Part shown: positions 25,139 through 34,327 of the stretch, one piece after another
Layout: every line of letters starts with the position of its first letter
Numbering within the stretch: the first letter of the stretch is position 1
NCBI GenBank assembly: GCA_900078375.1
Contig: FLQS01000056.1
Coordinates: forward strand, 1-48,765
DNA length: 48,765 nt
DNA from: an uncultured Mycobacterium sp.
GTDB taxonomy: Bacteria > Actinomycetota > Actinomycetes > Mycobacteriales > Mycobacteriaceae
Direction: 5' to 3'
Notes under the pieces: generated by a model
What the model saw: the letters and a program-made list of their open reading frames with translations, nothing else
Told to the model about the DNA's origin: nothing
Database searches by the model: none
Made by a program: the position numbers and the translations under genes

Positions 25139-26308
25139 GTGAACACCGAATTCACCGTCACCCAGAAGCGCGCCCTGGCGATCATCACCCTGCTCGCCTT
25201 GGTGTTGGGTGCCTACTTCCTGCGGCACTACTTCATCCTGGTGGTGATCGCGGCCATCGTCGCGTATCTGTTCACCCCGCTGTACAACCGGTGCCGGCGC
25301 CGGTTCGGGACCGGGCTGTCGGCGACGTGCACGGTGCTGGCCGCGCTGGCCACCGTCATCATCCCCGTCGGTGCACTGTTAACGCTTGCGGTGCTTCAGA
25401 TTTCACACATGCTGGTGCACGTGGCGGACTGGGTGCAGACCGCGAACATGTCCACCGTCGGCGATCAGGCGCTGACGTACGTCAACCGGGCGCTGGCCAA
25501 GCTGCCGTTCGGGCATTTCTCGGTCACCACCGAGTCCGTGAGGGGCAACCTGGTCAGCGTCTCTCAGGGCGTCGGCCGCTGGTTGCTGCACGCGCTGCAA
25601 GGCGCCGCGGGCGGGGCGATCGGCGTGATCACGTCGGCGATTATCTTCCTGTACGTCCTGATCTCGCTGCTGACCAACTCCGAGCAGCTGCTTCTGCTGA
25701 TCCGCCGGCTCAACCCGCTCGGCGAGGAGGTCACCGACCTCTATCTGGCCAAGATGGGCGCCATGGTGAAGGGAACTGTCAAGGGCCAGTTCATCATCGC
25801 GCTGGTTCAAGGTGTGATGGGCGCGGCGTCGATCTATATCGGCGGCTTCCACCAAGGGTTCTTCATCTTCGCGATCTTCCTGACCGCACTGTCTGTCATC
25901 CCGTTGGGCAGCGGCATCGTCACCATCCCGTTCGGGATCGGGATGATGTTCTTCGGCAACATCGGCGGCGGCCTGTTCGTGGTGTTGTTCCACCTCATCG
26001 GCGTCACCAACATCGACAACTTCCTGCGGCCCATCCTGGTGCCCCGCGAGGCACGGCTGGACCCGGCGCTGATGCTGCTGGCAGTGTTCTCAGGTATCGC
26101 GATGTTCGGCTTCTGGGGCATCGTGCTGGGCCCGGTGCTGATGATCATCATCGTTACGACGATCTCGGTGTACCTCGCCGTGTACAAGGGCGTGGAGATG
26201 ACGTCGCACGAACCACCAGAAAAGCGCCGCCGGATATTCCGGCGGCGCCTTCGGGACGAGACTGAAGATACTGCGGTCGCCGCGGACGGCGAGCCGGCCG
26301 AAAGCTAG
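25139..26308 (+). CDS. AI-2E/PerM-family membrane transporter
   Basis: 389 aa with about eight membrane segments, starting with ALAIITLLALVLGAYF and HYFILVVIAAIVAYLF. The UPF0118/AI-2E exporter signatures are present: TVKGQFIIALVQGVMGA, LTALSVIPLGSGIVTIPFG and GVTNIDNFLRPILVPREARLDP. The tail is cytosolic and basic then acidic (KRRRIFRRRLRDETED). It matches the position of M. tuberculosis Rv1101c from memory. The GTG at 25139 is four bases after the SDR stop, in line with operon transcription. Transported substrate unknown. The 3' end also encodes, on the other strand, a terminator-like hairpin. Confidence 0.88.
   Translation: MNTEFTVTQKRALAIITLLALVLGAYFLRHYFILVVIAAIVAYLFTPLYNRCRRRFGTGLSATCTVLAALATVIIPVGALLTLAVLQISHMLVHVADWVQTANMSTVGDQALTYVNRALAKLPFGHFSVTTESVRGNLVSVSQGVGRWLLHALQGAAGGAIGVITSAIIFLYVLISLLTNSEQLLLLIRRLNPLGEEVTDLYLAKMGAMVKGTVKGQFIIALVQGVMGAASIYIGGFHQGFFIFAIFLTALSVIPLGSGIVTIPFGIGMMFFGNIGGGLFVVLFHLIGVTNIDNFLRPILVPREARLDPALMLLAVFSGIAMFGFWGIVLGPVLMIIIVTTISVYLAVYKGVEMTSHEPPEKRRRIFRRRLRDETEDTAVAADGEPAES
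26220..26248 (-). terminator. Intrinsic terminator for the DUF4436 gene, antisense inside a coding end
   Basis: On the minus strand an 11-bp perfect stem, GCGCCGCCGGA with its complement, closes a 3-nt loop (26224-26248). It is followed by TTTT (26223-26220). It lies 57 bases beyond the DUF4436 stop and inside the AI-2E transporter's coding end on the other strand. Confidence 0.7.
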
Positions 26309-27228
26309 TCGACCTGGCGGTACCAGGAAATTACGACCATCACCATCGAGGTGACCAATGCGACGATGACCCACAACACCAGCGCCACGTCGATCCACGC
26401 GCCGGGCGGTGGTGCCCCGGGCAGGATATTGCGCAGCGGAACGATGGCGAACAGCATTGCGGCATACCACGTTGCGAACGGCATCTGGAATTGCTTGCGC
26501 CTGGTGATCACCAGCACTGCGGTGAACATGGCGATGCTGGGAAGCGTCAGCAGAACGACAACGATGCCGAGGTCGAAGGCCAGCGGGCCGAGCGCTCGGC
26601 TGAAGGTGACCTGCGTGGCGTCGCCGTCGCCCTTGGCCTGCGGTGACGGCGCCACCGTGTCGCTGGACAGGTCCCAGCCCTGCAGGGCACCCGCGATTTC
26701 GACCTTCGCCGGAATGATCTTGCGATCCTCACCCTCGCCGACCAGCAGATCGGCGCTGATCCCCTCGGTCTGGTAGGTATCGAACGGCCAGGTGTTCACA
26801 TCGCCGTTGACGTCGATGGTCGTGGTCACCTCTGCTGGTGCCGCACCTGCCGGGAACTTCAAGTCCCCCAGTGAGTTCCACGGGTGTAGACGCACGGCAA
26901 TGTCCTCTTTGAGGACATCCAGCTTGTCATCGACCAGTGAATCGGCCGGCACGACAAGCACTTTGGCGTCGGCCTTGTAGTCGACTGTGCGCAGCGACTG
27001 CAGCGTGATCAAGACCACCGTCTCGGATCCGTTGTTCTCGCCAGACGCCTCCAGCTCCTTGGCCGAACCGGAAAGCCACCAGTAGCCGAACAAGGTGGCG
27101 GCGTAGATGAGCACCATAATCGCCCCACCGACGACAATGGCCACTGCGCGCCGAGATGCCGGCATGCTGCCCTTTCCGGCATCGACTGGGGGTGCCGGCG
27201 TTTCCGGCTCAGCTGGGGTCGTGGTCAC
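26305..27228 (-). CDS. DUF4436 family membrane protein
   Basis: 307 aa. A Pro/Ala-rich N-terminal tail precedes a membrane segment (AIVVGGAIMVLIYAATLFGYWW, about 31-52). An extracytoplasmic domain of about 150 residues follows, then three more membrane segments: FDLGIVVVLLTLPSIAMFTAVLVI, TWYAAMLFAIVPL and WIDVALVLWVIVALVTSMVMVVI. This is the DUF4436 layout found in mycobacteria; no function is established. The stop overlaps the AI-2E transporter stop by 4 nt in convergent orientation. It lies downstream of the 13E12-type gene on the same strand. Confidence 0.8.
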   Translation of the reverse strand: MTTTPAEPETPAPPVDAGKGSMPASRRAVAIVVGGAIMVLIYAATLFGYWWLSGSAKELEASGENNGSETVVLITLQSLRTVDYKADAKVLVVPADSLVDDKLDVLKEDIAVRLHPWNSLGDLKFPAGAAPAEVTTTIDVNGDVNTWPFDTYQTEGISADLLVGEGEDRKIIPAKVEIAGALQGWDLSSDTVAPSPQAKGDGDATQVTFSRALGPLAFDLGIVVVLLTLPSIAMFTAVLVITRRKQFQMPFATWYAAMLFAIVPLRNILPGAPPPGAWIDVALVLWVIVALVTSMVMVVISWYRQVD

Positions 27229-27280
27229 GCGGGGAATGGTATATGGACCCGCGCGAAATCACAGCCCTTTGCCAGGGCCC

Positions 27281-28738
27281 TTAGAAGGGCGGCGGGTCGG
27301 GGTCGTTTGCTGGTTGCCGAAGGCCGAGCAGAGCACCATGGCGGACCCTTCGCTCGGCGCGATTGCGGCAGCGCTCGGCGGCGATGTACTTGGCACGGTT
27401 CTGCGCCCTGGTGGTCTTGCGCCGAGGCATCAGGACGGTGCGATCACCCTCCGATTCAGCAATCGGCGGCCGCTGCGGAGCAGGCGTCGGCGCCATCAGA
27501 CTCGGGAACAGTAGAGCGCTGCCTGGTGTGGTGACATACGTTTGCTGACCAGGCAGCGACCAGATGACAGTGCCGTCTGCCAATTGCCTGTCACGCCAAC
27601 CCCAGAACGTCTTGAGGATGTGGCAACGCCGGCATAGGCATTTGAGGTTGCCGGCGTGCGTCGGGCCATTCGGGTACGGGATCGTATGGTCCAGATCGCA
27701 TTGGGTGGCGGGCGCGTCACAGCCCGGGGCACGGCAGGTGAGATCACGCGAGCGCACGAAATCGGCCAACGCTCGAGAGGGGCGGTAGCCGGATTCCGGC
27801 GGCAGGTCGGCGGGGTGGATCAGAGGACTCAACTTGGCTTGATTGGCAAGCTCAAGCAGCAACTCGCCGGGGATCAAGGTGTTGGCGCCCAACACATATG
27901 CCGGTTGGTCGGACCGCCCTTGCAGGGTGGCTTCCTCGGCGACGACGTGGATGACTACCGGCCCGGGCGCAGGCCTTTCAGCTGCCGGGCAGCCCGGATC
28001 GCCGCATTGGCAGGCCAACCGCTCGGCGCGGACAGCCAGGGCGCCATAAGCGTCGGCACGGCGCTGCGCGGAGGTCCGTGGGTCAGCCGCGCACACCGAT
28101 TTGGCCAGAGCGTCCAGCCGTTGGTTGAACGCCTGCGCGTCGGTGGACAACAGCCGCGCGATGATTTCGGTGCAGCCATCCATATCGTCGCCGACGATCA
28201 CTTCGCGGTCCTTGGCGTGCTTGCGGCGGCGCCGCACCGCGTCGGGGTCATGCACGATTACGATGCGATCGATTTCGGAAGCCAGCTTCCCATCAGTCAT
28301 TGACGGCCAGCGCCCCGCCCGCTCGGCCAGCCGGCGGTCGACCTCGGCCAACACCGCTTCATCGGTGATGAGGCCGGTGCGAAACACGACCGTTTGGTAG
28401 ATCTGCATGTCGATGTCACCAGCAAGAAAGACCGCCGCGACTTCAGGTAGCTGCCGCATCGCCAGCCCATAGGTCATATAGCTGCCGGCCTTGCCGATGC
28501 TGATCCGTAGCCTGGCAGCCAGTTCGGCGCCCACCGCGGCCCAGGTGTCCACCGCCCAGTCCTCACGCTCGCCACGTTCGCGACGACGCAGTTCGAATAG
28601 CTCGGCGATCGAGGCGAGCCGTCGCGCCGCGCCTTGATTCTCGACCCTGGCGGATGCGCAGATGCTGGTCAGCAATGCACGCGATTCGGCCGTATCCGAC
28701 GGCTCGAAATACTCGTGGTACTGACTTCCTCCGAACAT
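27281..28738 (-). CDS. 13E12-type DUF222/HNH endonuclease protein
   Basis: 485 aa from ATG 28738. The N-terminal DUF222 region covers about 20-300, with AARRLASIAELFELRRRERG and a WAVDTWAAVGAELAARL segment. The C-terminal HNH motif is CRAPGCDAPATQCDLDHTIPYPNGPTHAGNLKCLCRRCH, which has the Cys pairs and the DH-N-H residues. A basic tail follows. This is the REP13E12-associated family, common and often multi-copy in mycobacteria; HNH nuclease activity is predicted but not shown for most members. A TTG at 28768 is an alternative start. A LexA-type palindrome covers the ATG. Reads toward the DUF4436 gene, 52 bp downstream. Confidence 0.85.
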   Translation of the reverse strand: MFGGSQYHEYFEPSDTAESRALLTSICASARVENQGAARRLASIAELFELRRRERGEREDWAVDTWAAVGAELAARLRISIGKAGSYMTYGLAMRQLPEVAAVFLAGDIDMQIYQTVVFRTGLITDEAVLAEVDRRLAERAGRWPSMTDGKLASEIDRIVIVHDPDAVRRRRKHAKDREVIVGDDMDGCTEIIARLLSTDAQAFNQRLDALAKSVCAADPRTSAQRRADAYGALAVRAERLACQCGDPGCPAAERPAPGPVVIHVVAEEATLQGRSDQPAYVLGANTLIPGELLLELANQAKLSPLIHPADLPPESGYRPSRALADFVRSRDLTCRAPGCDAPATQCDLDHTIPYPNGPTHAGNLKCLCRRCHILKTFWGWRDRQLADGTVIWSLPGQQTYVTTPGSALLFPSLMAPTPAPQRPPIAESEGDRTVLMPRRKTTRAQNRAKYIAAERCRNRAERRVRHGALLGLRQPANDPDPPPF

Positions 28739-28746
28739 ATGTTCGA
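28731..28746 (-). promoter_or_regulatory. LexA (SOS) box on the 13E12 start codon
   Basis: On the minus strand the sequence is TCGAAC-ATAT-GTTCGG. The mycobacterial SOS box is TCGAACNNNNGTTCGA; only the last base differs. The box includes the ATG at 28738. 13E12-family genes were among the first LexA-box-preceded genes reported in M. tuberculosis. Confidence 0.75.
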
Positions 28747-28798
28747 TAGTGCCATATGGGTCCGACAATTCAGCGATCGACTAGCGCATCCTTGACAT

Positions 28799-29557
28799 GT
28801 GGACCGACCTAGCCATACCAACCGCCGCCGGGCGGACGCGTTTGGTCTTGTTGCGGACGACTACCACCGTTTCCGCCCGCGTTACCCACGCAGCCTCATT
28901 GTTGAGTTGGTTGACCGCGAGGACGTGCGTGTACTTGACGTCGGGGCGGGAACGGGAATCGCATCGGTGCAATTGCGGGATGCGGGCGCCGAGGTACTCG
29001 CAGTAGAACCTGACGCCCGCATGGCGCACGTGGCGGCGGCCAACGGCATCCACGTCGAGCAAGCGACGTTCGAGGACTGGGAACCGGACGACAGATCGTT
29101 CGATCTCGTTGTTTCTGCCCAGTCTTTCCACTGGGTGCAGCCGCACGCCGCGCTCGAGAAAGTCGCCACGCTCCTGAGACCTGGCGGTCGGCTCGCCCTG
29201 CTGTCCAATCGGATCACTCCCGTCTCGCCGGCCAGGGCAAAGCTCGATGAGGCGTTCGCCGACCTTCTGGAACAGTCCGAGCGATGGCCAGTCGACGCTG
29301 TCCATAACGATGATCTAGCAACGACTTTCGAGTCCCACGGGTATAGCATTGAGCGTCGCCAAGTCCTCGAACCGCAGCACTATGCGGGCGATGCCTGGAT
29401 AGACATGGTGTTCACGCACTCCAATGTGCTCACACTCGATACGCGGGCCCAAGACGAATTGCGCGCGCGCCTTACGCGGATCGTCGGCGCCGGCGGGGTT
29501 GATGCGGAGAACCACGCGACGGTGGTCATCGCAACACCGTCCGCGCGGGCATCCTGA
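28799..29557 (+). CDS. Class I SAM-dependent methyltransferase
   Basis: 252 aa. Motif I is VRVLDVGAGTGIASVQL, the ribose acid is in VLAVEPDARM, and SFDLVVSAQSFHWVQP is the motif IV region, followed by LLRPGGRLALLSN. The opening ADAFGLVADDYHRFRPRYP is typical of the family related to yeast Tmt1/ubiE-like enzymes. The start is GTG 28799; a TTGACA at 28792-28797 just upstream may be a -35 element with transcription beginning inside the annotated frame, so a shorter start is possible. It is divergent from the 13E12 gene. Confidence 0.82.
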   Translation: MDRPSHTNRRRADAFGLVADDYHRFRPRYPRSLIVELVDREDVRVLDVGAGTGIASVQLRDAGAEVLAVEPDARMAHVAAANGIHVEQATFEDWEPDDRSFDLVVSAQSFHWVQPHAALEKVATLLRPGGRLALLSNRITPVSPARAKLDEAFADLLEQSERWPVDAVHNDDLATTFESHGYSIERRQVLEPQHYAGDAWIDMVFTHSNVLTLDTRAQDELRARLTRIVGAGGVDAENHATVVIATPSARAS

Positions 29558-29561
29558 ACAC

Positions 29562-29864
29562 ATGACGACGTGGCGCGAAGTCGAAGCGGCCGTACCCGAA
29601 TTCGCCGACCGGGTGCAGGCCCTGTTCGACGCGCACAAGCACAAGACCATCGCCACACTGCGCGCCGACGGTTCGCCCCGCATCTCCGGCATCGAGACGA
29701 CCTTCGAGAACGGCGCGCTCACCTTCGGCTCAATGCCCAACGCCCGCAAGGGCGCCGACCTTCGCCGCGGCGCCCGGTTCGCGCTGCACAGCGCCACGGT
29801 CGACCCGGTCGAGGGCGACGAACCGAAGTGGCCCGGTGAAGCGAAAATGGTGGACGCCCACTGA
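29562..29864 (+). CDS. Pyridoxamine-5'-phosphate-oxidase-like protein, C-terminally short
   Basis: 100 aa. The sequence matches the first part of flavin/F420-binding PPOX-fold proteins: FDAHKHKTIATLRADGSPRISGIET, LTFGSMPNARKGADLRRG, FALHSATVDP, then WPGEAKM. Family members usually run to about 140-170 residues. Here the frame stops right after GEAKMVDAH, where a second strand pair should continue. I find no plausible continuation in the 54 bp before the next gene. It may be a truncated, inactive gene, or a short variant. ATG 29562 is four bases after the methyltransferase stop. Confidence 0.65.
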   Translation: MTTWREVEAAVPEFADRVQALFDAHKHKTIATLRADGSPRISGIETTFENGALTFGSMPNARKGADLRRGARFALHSATVDPVEGDEPKWPGEAKMVDAH

Positions 29865-29918
29865 AGGGTTGCGAACAATCGAGCGCGAATAGCCCCACGG
29901 CCGTACACACTGGGCGCT

Positions 29919-30344
29919 ATGACATCCCAGACCGAGGATTCCCGCGCGATCGTCGTGAAGTTCGTCGACGCGTTCGGCGATCAGAGGTTCGATGACGCCC
30001 GGAGCCTGTTGCACGACGAGTTTGTTGCTCACGCAGCAGGCGACGTGCCCTATAGCGGCGATTACCGCGGCTCAGCAGGCTTTCTCGAGCTCGTCACCAA
30101 GATGTCCGAGGCACTTGAAGTCACGCCGACCTCGGAAATGCGATTTGTCGCTGACGGCGACACAGTCGTGCTCCACTATCGCCTGAAGTTCACCGGGCGT
30201 GTGTCCGGAAAAAGTGCCGAGATGAGCATGGCTGAGGTGTTCACGGTCCGCGATGGATTCATCACCGAACTCGACGTGTTCTACAAAAACCCTTCGGCGG
30301 TGCAAGCGCTGCTGGGCGGCCCCGCTACGTCAGGCGTTCCGTGA
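29919..30344 (+). CDS. SnoaL/NTF2-like protein
   Basis: 141 aa with the NTF2-like cone fold: an N-terminal helix VVKFVDAFGDQRFDDARSLLHDEFVAH, GDYRGSAGFLELVTKMSEAL, and strands EMRFVADGDTVVLHYRLKF and AEVFTVRDGFITELDVFY. Polyketide cyclases, isomerases and non-catalytic binders share this fold; no catalytic signature can be assigned. The stop overlaps the dienelactone hydrolase gene's end by 20 nt in convergent orientation. Confidence 0.75.
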   Translation: MTSQTEDSRAIVVKFVDAFGDQRFDDARSLLHDEFVAHAAGDVPYSGDYRGSAGFLELVTKMSEALEVTPTSEMRFVADGDTVVLHYRLKFTGRVSGKSAEMSMAEVFTVRDGFITELDVFYKNPSAVQALLGGPATSGVP

Positions 30345-31152
30345 GGAACCGCACCACACGCTTGCGCGCCTCGTAGGCCGGCTGGTTTTCGACCTCGCGC
30401 ACCTCGAGCGTCAGCACCGAATGCGCCATCCGGCCGAACCCGTCGGGGTTCCCCTTGGACGAATCCAGCTCGATAACCTCGAAGGCATCCCCGAGCCGAT
30501 CCTTGAGCGTCTTGAACCGCTCGGCCGGCGCCATCGGATCGCCGCTGAACCGCAGCGCCAGCGCGCACAACCCATCCTCGGCGACCCGCTTCTCGATGAC
30601 CTTCAGCTCGCCTTCGGACAGCCCCGGGTCCCGCTTCTGCTTGGCGGTCAGCGCGATCGGCACCGACGGCTGGCTCAACACCGGGGCCAGCACGCTGTCG
30701 TCGACGGCGGCCGCCAACGCGAAACCACCGGAGAAGCACTGCCCGATGACCCCGACGCCCTTGCCGCCGGTCTTGGCCTTCAGGTCACGCGCCAGCGCCC
30801 GCAGGTAGTGCGACACCGGCCGTTCCTTATTGGTCGCGAACGCTGCGAACTCCTTGGCCACGCACCCGCGCGCCAGCGACACCATCGCACCCGGGCTCAT
30901 CGCAGCCGCGCCCGGCGTGCCGTACAGCGACGGGATCGCCACGGTAAAGCCGTTGTCCACCAAGTAATTCCCCAGCCCCAGCACGCCGGGATGCACGCCA
31001 GGCATCTCCGGGATCAGCACCACGCCAGGCCCCTCGCCCTTGCGGTAGACATCATGGGTGAAACCGGCCGCGCTGAACGGCTCCGCGATCCATCCGGTGA
31101 GGTCGGCGGCCGGAGCCGCCTGGCCGGGGACATTGGATTCAGCTCCGGGCAT
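30325..31152 (-). CDS. Dienelactone hydrolase family protein
   Basis: 275 aa alpha/beta-hydrolase. The start of the core is GVVLIPEMPGVHPGV, then FTVAIPSLYG and the nucleophile elbow VIGQCFSGGFAL, with Cys as in dienelactone hydrolases (usually GxCxGG; here one residue longer, GQCFSGG). ALRFSGDPMAPAERF carries the expected Asp, and the His is probably in the MAHSVL segment. GGAGA five bases upstream supports ATG 31152. It follows the DUF4245 gene by 9 bp on the same strand. The substrate is unknown. Confidence 0.83.
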   Translation of the reverse strand: MPGAESNVPGQAAPAADLTGWIAEPFSAAGFTHDVYRKGEGPGVVLIPEMPGVHPGVLGLGNYLVDNGFTVAIPSLYGTPGAAAMSPGAMVSLARGCVAKEFAAFATNKERPVSHYLRALARDLKAKTGGKGVGVIGQCFSGGFALAAAVDDSVLAPVLSQPSVPIALTAKQKRDPGLSEGELKVIEKRVAEDGLCALALRFSGDPMAPAERFKTLKDRLGDAFEVIELDSSKGNPDGFGRMAHSVLTLEVREVENQPAYEARKRVVRFLTERLT

Positions 31153-31161
31153 TGACGTCTC

Positions 31162-31803
31162 CTATCGGCCGGGCGGCAGCGGCTTCTGAGTCTGCGTGCC
31201 AACGGCAAGCGTACGGAAGTCCGAGCTGCTACCTGCCCCGGTAATCGCGACCTGAGCCGGTCCCGCCGGGCTGTCCAGGCGGGTGGTCCACACCGGTTCG
31301 GTGTCCTCGCCGCCTTCGTAGACGATCCACTTCACGCCGTCGACGTCCTGGGCGCCGGTGGGATACATCGACGAGTGGATCGAGCCGACCAACGCCTGCT
31401 CGTCGGCATTGCTCTGGGTGAGGCTCACATACATCTTGGACGCGGCCAGGTAGCCGACGGTGGAGGAGACGGCGCGCTGCCGCTGTCCGTTCGGGTCGGT
31501 GCGGCCGCCATCGATCCCGCCGCGGCTGCCGGAGTTGGCCACCCAGCCGGTGGGGAGCTGCGGGAGCCGGATCGGGATGGCCAGCGCCTCGGCGTCCGCC
31601 TTCAAGGCTGCGGTGGCGTCATAGGGCGGCGGCGCCCCGTCCCGCGGCCCGCGGGGACTCACCGAGCACATCCCCACCAGGCCGGCCAAAACGATGCAGG
31701 CCAGGATCAACGGGGCCAGCGACCAGAACATGTCGCGACCGTCCTGGAGCAGCCTGGGCTTGGGCTCCTTGGGGGGTATGCCGGTCTCTGACGGGGTCGT
31801 CAC
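31162..31803 (-). CDS. DUF4245 membrane-anchored protein
   Basis: 213 aa from GTG 31803. One membrane segment (WSLAPLILACIVLAGLVGMC, about 30-49) follows a short basic N-terminus. The rest is extracytoplasmic: a Pro-rich linker, then LPTGWVANSGSRGG and VDGVKWIVYEGGEDTEPVW. This is the DUF4245 layout of Rv1100 in M. tuberculosis (from memory). Function unknown. It is divergent from glpX with 55 bp between, as expected for the core arrangement. Confidence 0.82.
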   Translation of the reverse strand: MTTPSETGIPPKEPKPRLLQDGRDMFWSLAPLILACIVLAGLVGMCSVSPRGPRDGAPPPYDATAALKADAEALAIPIRLPQLPTGWVANSGSRGGIDGGRTDPNGQRQRAVSSTVGYLAASKMYVSLTQSNADEQALVGSIHSSMYPTGAQDVDGVKWIVYEGGEDTEPVWTTRLDSPAGPAQVAITGAGSSSDFRTLAVGTQTQKPLPPGR

Positions 31804-31858
31804 GTCAGCCAGTATCCCAGGTCTAGACGGCTCGCTGGCTTCTGGGACAATCTCAGCC

Positions 31859-32890
31859 ATGCCTGAAGCCCGTCGCCGTGAAGCGCCCGATCGCAACCTC
31901 GCCCTCGAATTGGTTCGGGTCACCGAGGCGGGTGCCATGGCCGCGGGCCGCTGGGTCGGCCGGGGTGATAAGGAGGGTGGCGACGGCGCGGCCGTCGACG
32001 CCATGCGTGAGCTGGTCAACTCGGTGTCGATGCGCGGTGTCGTGGTCATCGGCGAGGGCGAGAAGGACAACGCCCCGATGCTCTACAACGGCGAAGAGGT
32101 CGGCAACGGCGACGGGCCGGACTGCGACTTCGCCGTCGACCCGGTGGATGGCACCACCCTGATGAGCAAAGGCATGCCCAACGCCATCTCGGTGCTCGCC
32201 GTGGCCGAGCGCGGCGCGATGTTCGACCCGTCGGCGGTGTTCTACATGAACAAGATCGCCGGCGGCCCCGACGTCGCCGACTTCATCGACATCACCTCAC
32301 CGATCGCGGCCAACATCCAGCGCATCGCCAAGGTGCGCAAGGCGTCGGTCTCCGACATCACCGTCTGCATCCTGGACCGGCCGCGGCACACCAAGCTGAT
32401 GGCCGAGGTTCGCGAGGCCGGCGCCCGGATCCGGCTGATCTCCGACGGCGACGTCGCCGGCGCCATCTCAGCCTGCCGACCCGAGTCCGGAACCGACCTG
32501 CTGGCCGGCATCGGCGGCACGCCCGAGGGCATCATCACCGCCGCCGCCATCCGCTGCATGGGCGGCGAGATCCAGGCGCAGCTGGCACCCACCGACGACG
32601 CCGAGCGTCAGAAGGCCATCGACCGCGGCCACGACCTGGATCGGGTGCTCACCACCAGGGACCTGGTCGCCGGGGAGAACGTCTTCTTCTGCGCCACCGG
32701 CGTCACCGACGGCGACCTGCTCAAGGGCGTCCGTTACTTCGGTGGCGGCTGCACCACGCAGTCGATTGTCATGCGGTCGAAGTCCGGCACCGTCCGGATG
32801 ATCGATGCCTACCACCGGCTTTCGAAACTCAACGAATACTCCGCGGTGGATTTCACCGGGGACAAGACCGCTGCATATCCACTTCCGTAA
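31859..32890 (+). CDS. glpX: Class II fructose-1,6-bisphosphatase
   Basis: 343 aa, hydrolysing fructose 1,6-bisphosphate in gluconeogenesis. GlpX features are REAPDRNLALELVRVTEAGA, VVIGEGEKDNAPMLYNGEEV with metal-binding Glu, and DPVDGTTLMSKG at about 94-105 with Asp94, Asp97 and Thr99. Further marks are LDRPRHTKL, DGDVAGAI and GIGGTPEGI. ATG 31859 is chosen because the conserved region starts at residue 7. It is the only FBPase type in M. tuberculosis (Rv1099c). fumC follows 18 bp later. Confidence 0.96.
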   Translation: MPEARRREAPDRNLALELVRVTEAGAMAAGRWVGRGDKEGGDGAAVDAMRELVNSVSMRGVVVIGEGEKDNAPMLYNGEEVGNGDGPDCDFAVDPVDGTTLMSKGMPNAISVLAVAERGAMFDPSAVFYMNKIAGGPDVADFIDITSPIAANIQRIAKVRKASVSDITVCILDRPRHTKLMAEVREAGARIRLISDGDVAGAISACRPESGTDLLAGIGGTPEGIITAAAIRCMGGEIQAQLAPTDDAERQKAIDRGHDLDRVLTTRDLVAGENVFFCATGVTDGDLLKGVRYFGGGCTTQSIVMRSKSGTVRMIDAYHRLSKLNEYSAVDFTGDKTAAYPLP

Positions 32891-32908
32891 CCGACAAAAA
32901 GGGAGCAC

Positions 32909-34324
<1,416 letters not shown>

Positions 34325-34327
34325 GTT

